64,000 bases of DNA. Origin: Rickettsia rhipicephali str. 3-7-female6-CWPP. GTDB lineage: Bacteria; Pseudomonadota; Alphaproteobacteria; Rickettsiales; Rickettsiaceae. The position numbers and the translations under genes are program-made. Every line of letters starts with the position of its first letter. Position 1 is the stretch's first letter. Below the pieces are notes generated by a model. The model was not told where the DNA came from. It searched no databases and worked only from the letters and a program-made list of their open reading frames with translations. Positions 30,327 to 39,667 of this stretch are shown one piece after another. The DNA lies in contig NC_017042.1 in the NCBI RefSeq assembly GCF_000284075.1, positions 1,054,001 through 1,118,000 of the forward strand, read 5' to 3'.

Positions 30327-31188
30327 AATTAAAGCTCCCAAAAAAGAAAACAAACATGCTATAAGAGTGAGCTTTATTAATATGTGGCCTTGCATCGCAA
30401 GGCTAGTGGTCGGTAAAGCACATAATTCATACCAAGGATCCTTTTCGTCAATTACATATGAACGTAAAGCAATTACACCCACTATAAGAGAAACATAAGT
30501 AATTGCTATTTTACCTGAATGATTACTAACTAAAGCTGATTTTTCGGTTAACCAAGAAGCAATTTTATGATCTTCATTATACTTATCAGTAGCTTTTTCT
30601 ATTCTAGTAAGACTTTGCTCTAATGAATTAAGATAATTTATAAAATTTAAATGAGCTTTTTTTACTATATTAAACTCGTTTTCATAAGAGGAAGGCACAT
30701 TTAAAGTGTTTGTAAATATTGCTTTAGCTATATAACGATATAAAAAATACTCTCTCGTCAGAGGATATGCCATAGCATCGATTTCTTTGGCTGCTTTAAT
30801 CAAGTGTTCAGATTGATCTAAATTATTTTTTAAAAACACTTGGACTTTAGTAACTAGGGTACTAAACTCTAATGAATTTATATCCCCTATATTCATCTAG
30901 CATAGCATCAATGATATTCTTGTTTTCTACTCCTATTAACTTCTGTAGCTTTATACATAAAAAATGATCTCGATTATTTAGCTCTTCAAAACAATTGCTC
31001 CATTGAGAATGATCAATATTATTATCTTGATACTTTCCGGTAGCAGCTACTTTACTTAACATTGTTTCTAAATATTGAGTATAAATCAAACTTTGATCTA
31101 GTGTCGGTAGATCTTTAAAATTTTTATCACAGAACCATATTTTCCATACCTCACCTAAATTAAAACTAGCAAGTGCTGTAGTTTCCAT
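30306..31188 (-). CDS. Hypothetical membrane protein, two overlapping frames (probable frameshift)
   Basis: The upstream frame is 31188-30862 (108 codons, 'METTALASFNLGEVWKIWFC') and the second is 30896-30306 (196 codons, 'MNIGDINSLEFSTLVTKVQV'). They overlap by 35 bases in different frames. Reading the first into the second at 'LDEYRG' then 'INSLEFS' would give one protein of about 295 residues: a helical soluble part and two C-terminal membrane spans ('IAITYVSLIVGVIALRSYVI' and 'LIKLTLIACLFSFLGALIL'). No family recognised. Either an old single-base indel or a translationally coupled pair. Confidence 0.5.
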
Positions 31189-31512
31189 AAACTTACGCCT
31201 AAATTTGATATATCATTATAATATTTTATTATTACTTCTAGTTTATTACTCATAATTTCAATTAAATAAATATTAAAAATATAAACATCTCTTAATATTT
31301 ATTCAAATCTTTTATATATAATCATTTATAATCTTTAATTATTTTATTATGAGATAACATTAAAGTCACCACACACGAGCAACCCCAGTTTATAATAAGA
31401 GAGAAGAGTATTGGGTTATAAAAGTTTTTAACCAAAAAAACAATAGTTGTGGACATAACATATCCTTTTTCATCTTCTATTTGCAACAGGATCTGATTAA
31501 TTATATAAAAAA
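31189..31512. other. AT-rich region with no supported gene
   Basis: A 67-codon minus-strand frame with two hydrophobic stretches lies here (31322-31525), but it overlaps the start of the SDR remnant and has no visible ribosome binding site. I see no repeats or RNA genes. Confidence 0.4.
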
Positions 31513-32672
31513 TGTATTGGATCATATATTACAGCTGAATTATTAAAGAATAATTATAAAGTAATATACTGTGTTAGAGATGTTGAATCGACCAGGAAAA
31601 ATTCCCTACTGCAGAAGTGATATACTGTGATTTTAATATAGACCTAACACCACAAAGCTGGATAAATAGATTAAATAACATAGATACTAGTTATTAATAA
31701 TGTATCAGGTGTGTTAACGTCTAGTCATGCTAATAATATTGACAATGTTCATGTCAATGGTCCAGAGGCTCTATTTAAGGCTTGCACCCTTACTAACGTA
31801 CAAAGAATTATTCATATTTCAGCTCTTGGAATAGATGATGAAAAAAACACTGCTTATGCTTTAACTAAAAAAGCATCTGAAGAATATTTACAAAAATTAG
31901 AAAATATAGACTGGGTAATTTTACAACCGTCTCTTGTTTACGCAAGCGGTTGTTATGGTGGGTACCTCGTTATTTAGGGCTCTTGCAACATTACCGTATT
32001 TTATTCCTTTAATAGGTGATGGTTTACAACAATTTCAACCTATTCATATTGATGATTTAACGAAAGTAATTATTCACTGTATAGAAAGGGAAGGAAAAAT
32101 CCACACATTATTAAAAATAGTTGGACCAGACATAGTGACCATGAAGAATATCTTGCTTGGATTTAGAAGATGGCTTGGAGTCAATCCTGGAAGACTAATA
32201 AAAATTCCTTTAATATTCATTAAAATAGCAGCTAAATTAGGAGATTTTCTAAAAATAGGACCCATTAATTCTACTGCGTATAATATTCAACCTAATATTG
32301 CTGATAAAAAAGATTTTATCGATTTTACTTCTATAATCCCTAGAAACTTACAACAAGGTTTTGCAACCGAACCTTTAACCGTACAATCCATATGGCACGC
32401 TAGGCTTTATTTTTTAAAACCTATAATAAAAATTGTCTTAGGACTATTTATATGGAAGCTGCTTTACAGATATTATTCTTGGAATTCTACTAATTATCAA
32501 AAATAAAATAAATAGGATATGTAGTTTACAAATTTTATTAATACTAGCTTATACTCTACTATTAACATATCTTAAGCCAATATTGTAGCTAGATCCGCTT
32601 GGTCCGATATTTAAAAATATTCCAATAATATTACTTACTTTAGTATTCATGGCGATAGAACGAGATAAATAA
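31513..32672 (+). pseudogene. Atypical SDR (NAD(P)-binding) fused to DoxX-like domain, broken
   Basis: The first glycine-rich turn is missing; the remnant begins at 'IGSYITAELLKNNYKVIYCV'. 'RIIHISALGIDD' and 'YALTKKASEEYLQKL' with 'DWVILQPSLVY' are SDR features. Lesions occur before 31700 and at about 31960 (frameshift in 'YASGCYGG'). A C-terminal membrane part ends 'LDPLGPIFKNIPIILLTLVF', typical of DoxX-like tails attached to COG0702 proteins. The stop TAATG overlaps the start of the next gene, so the two formed an operon. Confidence 0.7.
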
Positions 32673-33123
32673 TGGATTATCTTTTTATAAAAACTATTCA
32701 TATTATTAGCTCTACCATTTTATTTGGTACTGGAATTGGTACTGCTTTTTTTATGTGGTGGGCAAATAAAACCGGTGATTTGAATGCAACGGCATATACA
32801 GCTCGCACTACAGTTATAGCTGATACTCCAACTGTGATAATTCAACCGGTTAGCGGCATAATATTAGTAAATATGCTTGGCTATAATTATTCTGATTTAT
32901 GGATTACCTTAACTTATATCGGATACATAATCACCAGTAGTTGTTGGCTTCCGGTGGTATGGATTCAAATTCAACTACGAAATATGGCACTTGAAGCATT
33001 AAAACAGCGAATTCCCCTACCGGAAAATATTATAAATTATTTAAATTATGGTTCTACCTAGACTGGCCGGTATTTATCAGTTTGAGTATTATTTTTTTCT
33101 TAATGGTATTTAAACCGATATAA
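32672..33123 (+). pseudogene. DUF2269 membrane protein, late frameshift
   Basis: 129 open codons match DUF2269: 'FIKTIHIISSTILFGTGIG', 'AFFMWWANKTGD', 'YTARTTVIAD' and 'SSCWLPVVWIQIQLRNMA'. The frame stops at 33061, but the family end 'YLDWPVFISLSIIFFLMVFK' is found one frame over, reaching a TAA at 33123. So a single indel near 33045 removes the last helix. The 5' part also seems to have lost residues after 'VIAD'. These proteins often neighbour SDR-DoxX genes. Confidence 0.75.
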
Positions 33124-33178
33124 TACTAGTTTAGGATAAATTTTATACTAAATTAGTATTGTCCCGTGGTCAAGCCGG

Positions 33179-33352
33179 CGTTGTTGTGTGGATACCAACC
33201 CATCATTGCGAGCAGTCGTAGGTCTTGTTGCAGGCCCGTTTATGTCATTCCCGCGTAGGCGGGAAGCCAGTAAAACATATAAAAACGTGTAACTTCTTAT
33301 ATCAATATTGAAGTTATTTTTCTGGCTTCCCGCCTACGCGGGAATGACATAG
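33179..33352. repeat. Family B palindrome with adjoining TTGTTGTGTGG motif and family A half
   Basis: GCGTTGTTGTGTGGATACC and CATCATTGCGAGCAGTCG are followed by a full family B element: TGTCATTCCCGCGTAGGCGG (33245) with CCGCCTACGCGGGAATGACA (33352). It lies between two convergent genes and probably serves as their transcript end. Confidence 0.8.
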
Positions 33353-33366
33353 AGAAGAAATAATAT

Positions 33367-34644
33367 TTACGCCGGTATATCTTCAATAATCGGTTGTTTT
33401 TTGTTTGATTTTGTAGAAATGAGAGAGGTCATTATCGGTTCGACTAAGCCGTTAACTACCTCTTTTGTAATAGTAACACGCTGTTTTTTTAGCTCGGCAA
33501 CTTTATACATACTATCAAGCAAAAGATGCTCAAGCATTGAACGAAGTCCTCTTGCTCCCGTCTTTTTAGCTAGAGCTTTTTCGGCAATAGCTTCTAAGGC
33601 TGAATCGTCAATTACAAGCTCAGCATCATCAAGCTCAAATTGTTTCTGATATTGCTTTACTATGGCGTTCTTAGGCTTAGTTAAAATTGTAATTAAAGCT
33701 TCGTTGTCTAACTCATCTAAAGTAGTAACGATGGGTAATCTACCGATAAATTCAGGAATTAAACCGAATTTAGTTAAATCCTCAATCTCTAGGGATTTAA
33801 GAATCTCACTATTATTTTTCTCTTTATCTATATTTACGTTAGCTGCAAAGCCTATAGAACTATGATTAGTTCTTGAGGTTATAATGCTATCAATCCCCAT
33901 AAAAGCACCACCGCAAATAAACAAGATATTTGAAGTATCTAACTGTACGAAATCTTGTTGTGGGTGTTTCCTACCGCCTTGAGGAGGCACGGAAGCAACT
34001 GTTCCTTCCATAATTTTAAGTAATGCCTGCTGTACTCCTTCACCCGATACATCCCGTGTAATAGAAGGATTCTCCGATTTACGGGCAATTTTATCAACCT
34101 CGTCAATATAAATTATACCTTTTTGTGCTTTTGCTATATTAAACTCAGCTGCTATCAATAAACGTAGTAATATATTCTCAACATCTTCACCGACATACCC
34201 GGCTTCCGTTAAAGAAGTAGCATCCGCCATAGTAAAAGGTACGTCTAAAATTTTAGCAAGCGTTTGAGCAAGTAAAGTTTTTCCTGAACCGGTAGGACCG
34301 ATCAGTAAGATATTCGACTTATTAAGCTCAACGTCATTATTGCCAGATTGTACATATTCAAGCCTCTTATAATGGTTATAAACCGCGACTGCTAAAATCT
34401 TTTTCGCTTGATCTTGCCCAACTACATAATCATTTAGAATTCCACATATTTTTTGCGGCGTTGGAATTGAAGAAGTAATTTGCTTTAAAGCCACTTTACT
34501 TTCTTCTTTCATAATATCTGTACATAAATCTATACATTCATCACAAATAAATACTGCAGGACCTGCTATCAGTTTTTTGACTTCATGTTGTTTTTTACTA
34601 CAAAACGAACAAATCAATTCTTTTTTATCAGTTTCTACTACCAT
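33367..34644 (-). CDS. clpX: ClpX, ATP-binding subunit of the ClpXP protease
   Basis: 425 residues. An N-terminal C4 zinc-binding domain (C12, C15, C34, C37: 'CSFC' and 'CDEC') recruits substrates. The AAA+ core has Walker A GPTGSGKT (116-123), Walker B '[13 protein letters not shown]', pore loop 'GYVGEDVE' and the RKH loop '[10 protein letters not shown]'. The ClpP-binding loop is in the IGF region: here '[19 protein letters not shown]' and 'SIGFAANV' carry the IGF tripeptide. Full length and intact. clpP is not beside it. Confidence 0.97.
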   Translation of the reverse strand: MVVETDKKELICSFCSKKQHEVKKLIAGPAVFICDECIDLCTDIMKEESKVALKQITSSIPTPQKICGILNDYVVGQDQAKKILAVAVYNHYKRLEYVQSGNNDVELNKSNILLIGPTGSGKTLLAQTLAKILDVPFTMADATSLTEAGYVGEDVENILLRLLIAAEFNIAKAQKGIIYIDEVDKIARKSENPSITRDVSGEGVQQALLKIMEGTVASVPPQGGRKHPQQDFVQLDTSNILFICGGAFMGIDSIITSRTNHSSIGFAANVNIDKEKNNSEILKSLEIEDLTKFGLIPEFIGRLPIVTTLDELDNEALITILTKPKNAIVKQYQKQFELDDAELVIDDSALEAIAEKALAKKTGARGLRSMLEHLLLDSMYKVAELKKQRVTITKEVVNGLVEPIMTSLISTKSNKKQPIIEDIPA

Positions 34645-34680
34645 TAACTTTCTTTTTTATGTTCATTTTAACAATTCTTA

Positions 34681-35232
34681 CTATAATACTCTTGCGTACA
34701 TATAATAATCTTTATGCTCATTTGCAACTATTTCGTATTTTTTAAGAATTCCTTCCCTAGCAAAACCGCATCTCTCAAGAAGATTAATCGAACGAAAATT
34801 ATCAGTAATTACTGTTGCTTGTACTCTTATAATACCAATATAATCAGCAAATTTTAAAATATTCTTTATAGATTTTAACATCATACCTTGACCCCAAAAA
34901 TTAGGATCTAGATCATAACTTATTTCTGCTCTATGATGCTCTAGATTTATTATATTAAAACCGGCAGTACCTATTAATTTATTATCGTCTTTAATGGCAA
35001 TTCCCCAATAAAAACTTCTATGATTTTTATATAAACTAGACCAATAACGTATTTCCTCTCCGGCTTCTTCTACGTCTTTAGGCCTATTGCTATCAGTTAT
35101 ATAAATAGCCATTTCCGGCTTACTCATATAATTAAAATAATCTTGTGTATCCTCCGCGGCTAACTCTCGTAAAACTATATCGTTTAAATCAAGCACAGGA
35201 AAAGGGGCATATAAATGTCCTCTATTTATCAT
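34681..35232 (-). CDS. GNAT-family N-acetyltransferase, RimJ/RimL-like
   Basis: 183 residues. The GNAT fold is marked by 'IVLRELAAEDTQDYFNYMSK' at the start, 'KLIGTAGFNIINLEHHRAEI', the acetyl-CoA loop region 'YDLDPNFWGQGMMLKSIKNI' (degenerate Q/R-x-x-G-x-G/A) and 'SINLLERCGFAREGILKKYE'. This branch acetylates protein N-termini or small molecules. The substrate is unknown. It is 36 bases upstream of clpX on the same strand, so the two could share a transcript. Confidence 0.88.
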   Translation of the reverse strand: MINRGHLYAPFPVLDLNDIVLRELAAEDTQDYFNYMSKPEMAIYITDSNRPKDVEEAGEEIRYWSSLYKNHRSFYWGIAIKDDNKLIGTAGFNIINLEHHRAEISYDLDPNFWGQGMMLKSIKNILKFADYIGIIRVQATVITDNFRSINLLERCGFAREGILKKYEIVANEHKDYYMYARVL

Positions 35233-35304
35233 ATATACTAACTATTTTTCTGTATAATATAAATATTGCATATTCATATTATACAGAAGATTTTTAAATA
35301 ATGA

Positions 35305-35340
35305 GTATACAAGGTGAAAAACAGTTTCCACCTTGTATAC
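35305..35340. promoter_or_regulatory. Perfect 12-bp dyad between queC and the GNAT gene
   Basis: GTATACAAGGTG and CACCTTGTATAC are perfect complements separated by 12 bases. It is 72 bases upstream of the GNAT start and 57 beyond the queC stop on the minus strand. Without a T-run after it, a regulator site or RNA hairpin is as likely as a terminator. Confidence 0.4.
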
Positions 35341-35397
35341 AAATTTACTGCATATTATTTTATTATTAATTTTACTTATGAGTATATATCTCTATAA

Positions 35398-36084
35398 TTA
35401 TACATACTTAATCGGATCTTGTACATTATTCTTTTTAAAAGCATCAAGTCGTGCAATGCATGATAGACATTGACCACAAGATAAACCGGCTTCTGTTGGA
35501 TCATAACATGATATTGTTTTACTATAATCTACTCCAAGCTCAAGCCCTTTTTTAATTATTTGCTCTTTGGTCATATTTATTAAAGGAGCATGGATAGTAA
35601 TTTTTTCTCCATTTACTCCTACCCTAGTTGCTAAATTTGCCATTGCTTCAAAAGATTTTATATATTCAGGACGACAATCAGGATAGTTAGTATAATCATT
35701 AGTGTGTACCCCAATAAAAATATCTCTAGCTCCTATAACCTCAGCAACTCCTAGTGCGTAGCTTAAAAATATTGTATTACGTGCTGGTACATAAGTAACC
35801 GGTATGTCACTTGGTAATTGATCTGTGTTTTTAAATTTTGGTACATCTATATTATCATCAGTCAATGCAGAACCGATAAATGACTGCAAATCAATATTAA
35901 TAACCCTATGTTGTTTTACATTATAATCTTTAATTAATCCTTGGATTTTTTGGACTTCCGGACTATTGCGTCTATGATAATTAAAACTTAGAGCATAAAT
36001 TTCATAATCCATTTTGCTAACTATCTCAAGAACCGTAGTAGAATCAGGTCCACCGCTTAATAAAATAACTGCTTTTTTTTTCAT
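35398..36084 (-). CDS. queC: 7-cyano-7-deazaguanine synthase QueC
   Basis: 228 residues. It makes preQ0 for the queuosine tRNA modification. The PP-loop is '[12 protein letters not shown]' (S10-T16; Pro replaces the usual Leu), and the C-terminal zinc site is '[17 protein letters not shown]' with four cysteines. '[20 protein letters not shown]' is the family signature. The ATG overlaps the stop of hicB by four bases, an unusual operon partner. No queD or queE is seen here. Confidence 0.95.
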   Translation of the reverse strand: MKKKAVILLSGGPDSTTVLEIVSKMDYEIYALSFNYHRRNSPEVQKIQGLIKDYNVKQHRVINIDLQSFIGSALTDDNIDVPKFKNTDQLPSDIPVTYVPARNTIFLSYALGVAEVIGARDIFIGVHTNDYTNYPDCRPEYIKSFEAMANLATRVGVNGEKITIHAPLINMTKEQIIKKGLELGVDYSKTISCYDPTEAGLSCGQCLSCIARLDAFKKNNVQDPIKYV

Positions 36085-36476
36085 TGTTTTACCGCTAAAG
36101 TTAATTTTTGAGATACTAAAGCATTTAAACTAATTTTTGCTCTAAGTGCTTCAAGTACTAAAGCTCGATACACACGTTTATCTACTCTAACATTAAACTG
36201 TCCGCTATACTCTTTCCTAGACAGAGCTAAGGAAATAGATTGATTATGACTTATATAACTTTCTTTCATTAAAGCCCAAGCTTGTTGTAATTCTTGCAGT
36301 GCTTTTTCAGGCGAATTGCCAAAAGCTGATACATTCGGTAGCTCTTCAAATCTTGCTAGCCAATCTCCATCCTTATCTTTAAAAAGTTCTATAAGTAAAC
36401 CCGTCAAATGTATCATTTCATCTTCATTTCCTTTTGCAAAATTTAAAAATTGTCGAACTTGATATTCTTCTGCCAT
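36081..36476 (-). CDS. hicB: HicB-type antitoxin, fused to the tail of a broken HicA
   Basis: 131 codons from ATG 36476. The HicB domain covers about residues 21-75 ('[20 protein letters not shown]' and '[19 protein letters not shown]'), followed by a ribbon-helix-helix-like C-terminus ('[20 protein letters not shown]') for DNA binding and autoregulation. The first 16 residues ([16 protein letters not shown]) look like the conserved HicA C-terminus (K-x-YQVRQFL), and this frame is continuous with the hicA remnant upstream. The native hicB start may be Met21 (36416). It overlaps queC by four bases. Confidence 0.8.
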   Translation of the reverse strand: MAEEYQVRQFLNFAKGNEDEMIHLTGLLIELFKDKDGDWLARFEELPNVSAFGNSPEKALQELQQAWALMKESYISHNQSISLALSRKEYSGQFNVRVDKRVYRALVLEALRAKISLNALVSQKLTLAVKQ

Positions 36477-36651
36477 ATTTCCAAAAGTGTGAATAGATAA
36501 CCTATTTCCTTTGGGCTAGTACCAAATCTTATGGCTACCTTTTTGCCTATCTTTAACCCAACCGCACTTAGTCATTAAAGTATGAATCAGAGAAACTTAA
36601 TCCTTTAGGATTTTGTTTAGCTTTATTTATAAGTTTTATATACTGATTCAT
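36477..36651 (-). pseudogene. hicA: HicA toxin (mRNA interferase), broken
   Basis: The start 'MNQYIKLINKAKQNPKGLSF' is in one frame, the rest 'TLMTKCGWVKDRQKGSHKIW' in the next (single-base shift near 36590). A TAG then interrupts before 'PKGNRLSIHTFGN', which continues into the hicB frame. 'KGSHKIW' contains the catalytic histidine motif G-S-H of HicA. With one frameshift and one stop the toxin is dead, while the antitoxin stays open. Confidence 0.75.
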
Positions 36652-36715
36652 GTTATAACTATATATAGTTATAATATATTAAGTCAAATAATATATGTTA
36701 ATGCAATAAATATTC

Positions 36716-36744
36716 TTGACTAACTCCTTCTGATAATCTAAATT
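36716..36744 (+). promoter_or_regulatory. Putative promoter of tRNA-His
   Basis: TTGACT (36716-36721), a 17-base spacer and TAAATT (36739-36744) resemble sigma-70 -35 and -10 boxes, ending 16 bases before the tRNA. Confidence 0.4.
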
Positions 36745-36760
36745 TACGTTGTTAATTTAT

Positions 36761-36838
36761 GGCGGGTGTAGCTCAGTTGGTTAGAGCATCAGGTTGTGGT
36801 TCTGAGGGTCGCGGGTTCGAATCCCGTCACTCGCCCCA
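36761..36838 (+). tRNA. tRNA-His (GTG anticodon)
   Basis: A complete cloverleaf. The acceptor GCGGGTG pairs with CACTCGC, with one G-T pair. There is an encoded extra G at -1 (36761) opposite the C discriminator, a hallmark of tRNA-His. The D-arm is GCTCAGTTGGTTAGAGC, the anticodon stem TCAGG/TCTGA encloses loop TTGTGGT with anticodon GTG at 36796-36798, and the T-arm is CGGGTTCGAATCCCG. The 3' CCA is encoded. Confidence 0.97.
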
Positions 36839-36848
36839 TATTTTGGAA

Positions 36849-36987
36849 TTGTTGTGTGGTTACCAAATCATCATTGCAAAGAAAATTACAAAGTAATTGA
36901 CGAAGCAAGCCAGTAAAAAAATGCTAAAATTAGTACTTTTTTATTATTTTTCTGGATTACCACGTCGCTTCGCTCCTCGCAATGACA
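36849..36987. repeat. Palindromic element family A with TTGTTGTGTGG motif
   Basis: ATTGTTGTGTGGTTACC leads into ATCATTGCAAAGAAAATTAC; the right side ends GCTCCTCGCAATGACA. The centre CCAGTAAAAAAATGCTAAAA / TTATTTTTCTGG is that of family B, so two families are interleaved. It ends 10 bases before the exporter start. Confidence 0.75.
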
Positions 36988-36997
36988 TTTTTTTCTT

Positions 36998-38728
36998 ATG
37001 GATATCAAACTTTTATATAGACTAGCTAAATATCTAAGGTTCTATAAAAAAGATTTGATCATCGTGATGATCTCTTTACTTAGCGTATCAGCTTCATTAT
37101 TACTAATCGGTAGTGTTTTTAGAAATTTAGTTGATAAAGGCTTGAGCAAAGACCATATTTTATCGGTTGATAAATCTATATTATATATTTGTTTATTAAT
37201 TATCATCTTAAGTATTGCTAGTTTTTTTCGTTCATATTTTATCAATAATGTTGCTGAAAAGGCAGTTACTCAAATAAGAAAAGAAGCTTATAGTAATTTA
37301 ATTAATTATGAAATTGAAGAGTTTGAAGAACTCAAAATCGGCGATATAATTTCACGCCTAACAAATGATATAGATCAAATATCTACTCTTATCGTTAATT
37401 TCTTATCTTTTTTTATTCGCAATTCGGTGATGCTAATTGGCGGCATTACATTAATGTTTTTTGAAAGCTTTAAACTCGCTTCTATAGTAATTATTACCAT
37501 TCCTATCTTATTAATTCCTTTAATTAAATTCGGCAAGCATGTTAAGGTTTTATCTACAAAAGCTCTAGAATCTAAGTCACTTTTAGCATCGGATATTGAT
37601 GAAACTTTTAATAATATTAGAGCTATTTATGCTTTTAACCATCAAATAAACAAAATTGCCGATTTTGACACTAAATTACAAAACTATTTAATATACTGCA
37701 AAACCCGTTTAAAAATTCGTGCTTTATTCTTTGCGATTTCAATAGCCGTTATATTTCTTGCGATTACTTTAGTTGTTTGGATTGGAGCTTCAGATATAGT
37801 GAAAGGTCATTTATCTGCGGGACAAATTATCTCGTTTATTTATTATGCGATTATCGCCGGAGTTAGCTGTGGCGGTATTTTTGAGCTACTAAGCGAAATG
37901 CATTTACCTGTTACAGCCCTTGAGAGAATAATTACAATTATAGATAAGACACCTATAGCACATAATAATTATTTAGAATTAAATAATTCCGATCCAATCT
38001 CGATAGAATTCAAAAATGTTGATTTTACCTATCATTCAAGACCTAATTTAAGGATTATTAATAATATGTCTTTGAAGATAAATGCCAATAAGTTTCTTGG
38101 TATTGTAGGTAGATCAGGTGCAGGCAAAAGTACTGTGATACAGTTACTACTGCGTTTTTACCGGCAAGAAAACGGCACTATCCTTATTAACAATCAAGAT
38201 ATAACTCTTTTAAATCCTGCTGAAATTCGTAAATTAATTGCCTATGTTCCTCAAGAGGCTAGCATTTTTTCCGGCACTATAAAATCAAATATTATATTCG
38301 GTAATAATGAAGCAAACGACGACGAAATAAATGAGATAATAAAAATTACAGGAATAGAAGAATTTGCTGCTACACTTCACGACGGTATAAATGCTAAAAT
38401 CGGTGAAAGAGGGGTTAGATTATCAGGAGGACAGAAACAAAGAATAGCTATTGCTAGAGCATTACTACGCATGCCGCAAATTTTGCTTCTTGACGAGGCA
38501 ATGAGTGCTTTAGATACGATGAGCGAACAGAAATTACTAGAGTCTATAAAAAAAATAATGAAAGGGAACATTATTATATCAATTGCCCATCGAATTAGTA
38601 GTATAGAATCAGCTGATTATATTTTAGTAATAGATAAAGGAGGAGTAGTCGCTGAAGGATCACATCATGATTTATCTAAAAACTCAGAAATTTATCGAAA
38701 TATTTGCAGAGAGCAGTTAACAATATAA
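36998..38728 (+). CDS. ABC exporter, fused permease-ATPase (MsbA/multidrug type)
   Basis: 576 residues, a half-transporter that would dimerise. The N-terminal membrane domain (about 1-310) has six spans and the coupling segment 'GDIISRLTNDIDQIS'. The ATPase domain has Walker A GRSGAGKST (about 370), signature 'RLSGGQKQRIAIARALL', Walker B 'ILLLDEAMSALD' and the H-loop 'IISIAHRISSI'. Closest in layout to MsbA and alphaproteobacterial lipid or drug exporters. The substrate is not certain; lipid A flipping is possible given the other lpx and lpt genes. Confidence 0.9.
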   Translation: MDIKLLYRLAKYLRFYKKDLIIVMISLLSVSASLLLIGSVFRNLVDKGLSKDHILSVDKSILYICLLIIILSIASFFRSYFINNVAEKAVTQIRKEAYSNLINYEIEEFEELKIGDIISRLTNDIDQISTLIVNFLSFFIRNSVMLIGGITLMFFESFKLASIVIITIPILLIPLIKFGKHVKVLSTKALESKSLLASDIDETFNNIRAIYAFNHQINKIADFDTKLQNYLIYCKTRLKIRALFFAISIAVIFLAITLVVWIGASDIVKGHLSAGQIISFIYYAIIAGVSCGGIFELLSEMHLPVTALERIITIIDKTPIAHNNYLELNNSDPISIEFKNVDFTYHSRPNLRIINNMSLKINANKFLGIVGRSGAGKSTVIQLLLRFYRQENGTILINNQDITLLNPAEIRKLIAYVPQEASIFSGTIKSNIIFGNNEANDDEINEIIKITGIEEFAATLHDGINAKIGERGVRLSGGQKQRIAIARALLRMPQILLLDEAMSALDTMSEQKLLESIKKIMKGNIIISIAHRISSIESADYILVIDKGGVVAEGSHHDLSKNSEIYRNICREQLTI

Positions 38729-38734
38729 AGGGGT

Positions 38735-38895
38735 ATGTCATTCCTGCGAAAGCAGGAATCCAGTCAACCTTAATGTCATACCACGACTTGATCGTGGTAT
38801 CTTAGGGCATAATCTGTGACACAAGATCCCGTGGTCAAACCACGGTATTGATACTGAACGCTTTTTACTGGATTCCCGCTTTCGCGGGAATGACA
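38735..38895. repeat. Family C palindrome nested in family B
   Basis: The outer pair TGTCATTCCTGCGAAAGCAGGAATCC and GGATTCCCGCTTTCGCGGGAATGACA is family B. Within it, GTCATACCACGACTTGATCG and GTGGTCAAACCACGGTAT are the two halves of a family C element. Two insertion events are stacked. Confidence 0.85.
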
Positions 38896-39030
38896 ATAAA
38901 GTATATAATTGATATATTTGTTACAATAAAAGTGCCTTAGTATAAAAAAATTTAAGTTTAATATAATTTAGCTTGAAAGCTGCCGTGGCTTTGTTATAAT
39001 CGTAATTACAAAACAAAAAAGGTGTACAAA

Positions 39031-39279
39031 ATGAAAAATTTATTAAAGATTTTATTAATTCTAGCTTTCGCAAGCCCAGTATTTGCTTCATCAATGCAAA
39101 TGCCTGACCCAGCTTCAGTTACAACAACCCAAATACAAGCTATGAGTACTGACGATCAACAAGCTTGGGTTGCTAGTTTAACAGCAGGTCAGTATAATAT
39201 GTTAAGTCCTGATGTCCAAAAGTGGGTAATGGAGAATACTACCGATACTCAAAAACAAGCTTTAGGAATTAATCAGTAA
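39031..39279 (+). CDS. Small secreted protein of unknown function
   Basis: 82 residues from ATG 39031 (a GTG nine bases upstream is the alternative), with an AAAGGTG site in front. A clean signal peptide, 'MKNLLKILLILAFASPVFAS', would leave a mature peptide of about 60 residues, polar and glutamine-rich, with 'TQIQAMSTDDQQAWVASLTA' and 'QYNMLSPDVQKWVMENTTD'. These two blocks look like an internal duplication ('M-S-x-D-x-Q-x-W-V'). No cysteines. It stands alone between repeats. Likely periplasmic or secreted; family unknown to me. Confidence 0.7.
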   Translation: MKNLLKILLILAFASPVFASSMQMPDPASVTTTQIQAMSTDDQQAWVASLTAGQYNMLSPDVQKWVMENTTDTQKQALGINQ

Positions 39280-39307
39280 TATTTTAATTAATTTTTAAAA
39301 TTGATAG

Positions 39308-39466
39308 GGTACTGTTAACAAAATAATTTTAATTGATAATTAAAAAGAATTTTTAGAAAATTAATAAAATTTTTGAAGGAATAGTTAATCCTATTTTAAA
39401 AAAGCCTTATAATTTGCAGTAAAAATAAATTTAATTAGCTTTAAAATTTATTTTGTTAATAGTCTT
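39308..39466. repeat. Variable-arm inverted element, copy 2
   Basis: Arms GGTACTGTTAACAAAATA (39309) and TATTTTGTTAATAGTC (39450-39465) pair imperfectly. The core TTAATAAAATTTTTGAAGGAATAGTTAAT...TTATAATTTGCAG matches copies 1 and 3 while the arms do not. Confidence 0.7.
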
Positions 39467-39660
39467 AAATGTTAGGGATCATTATTCTTAATATATATCA
39501 CTAAAAGCTTCTGCTTGCACTTCCTTTCAGTCTTACTGTTATCGTGTCATGTATTATATACTCCTAATAAATAAAAATTGTTAGACGAGCATAAATGTTC
39601 ATTTATTCTTGCTTTAGTAAAACAATACACTAATTATTGTAAGCTATAAGAATATAGAAA
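39467..39660. other. AT-rich region with no supported gene
   Basis: No frame of convincing length or composition, no clear hairpin and no match to the repeat families in this window. Confidence 0.4.
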
Positions 39661-39667
39661 GCTAATT

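Noticed and set aside
31322-31525. Minus-strand 67-codon hydrophobic frame
   Set aside because: No ribosome site; it overlaps the remnant of an SDR gene on the plus strand; hydrophobicity is expected by chance in AT-rich DNA.
36416-37000. preQ1 riboswitch controlling queC
   Set aside because: queC follows hicB by a four-base overlap, so no leader precedes it; upstream of hicA I see no preQ1-like pseudoknot.
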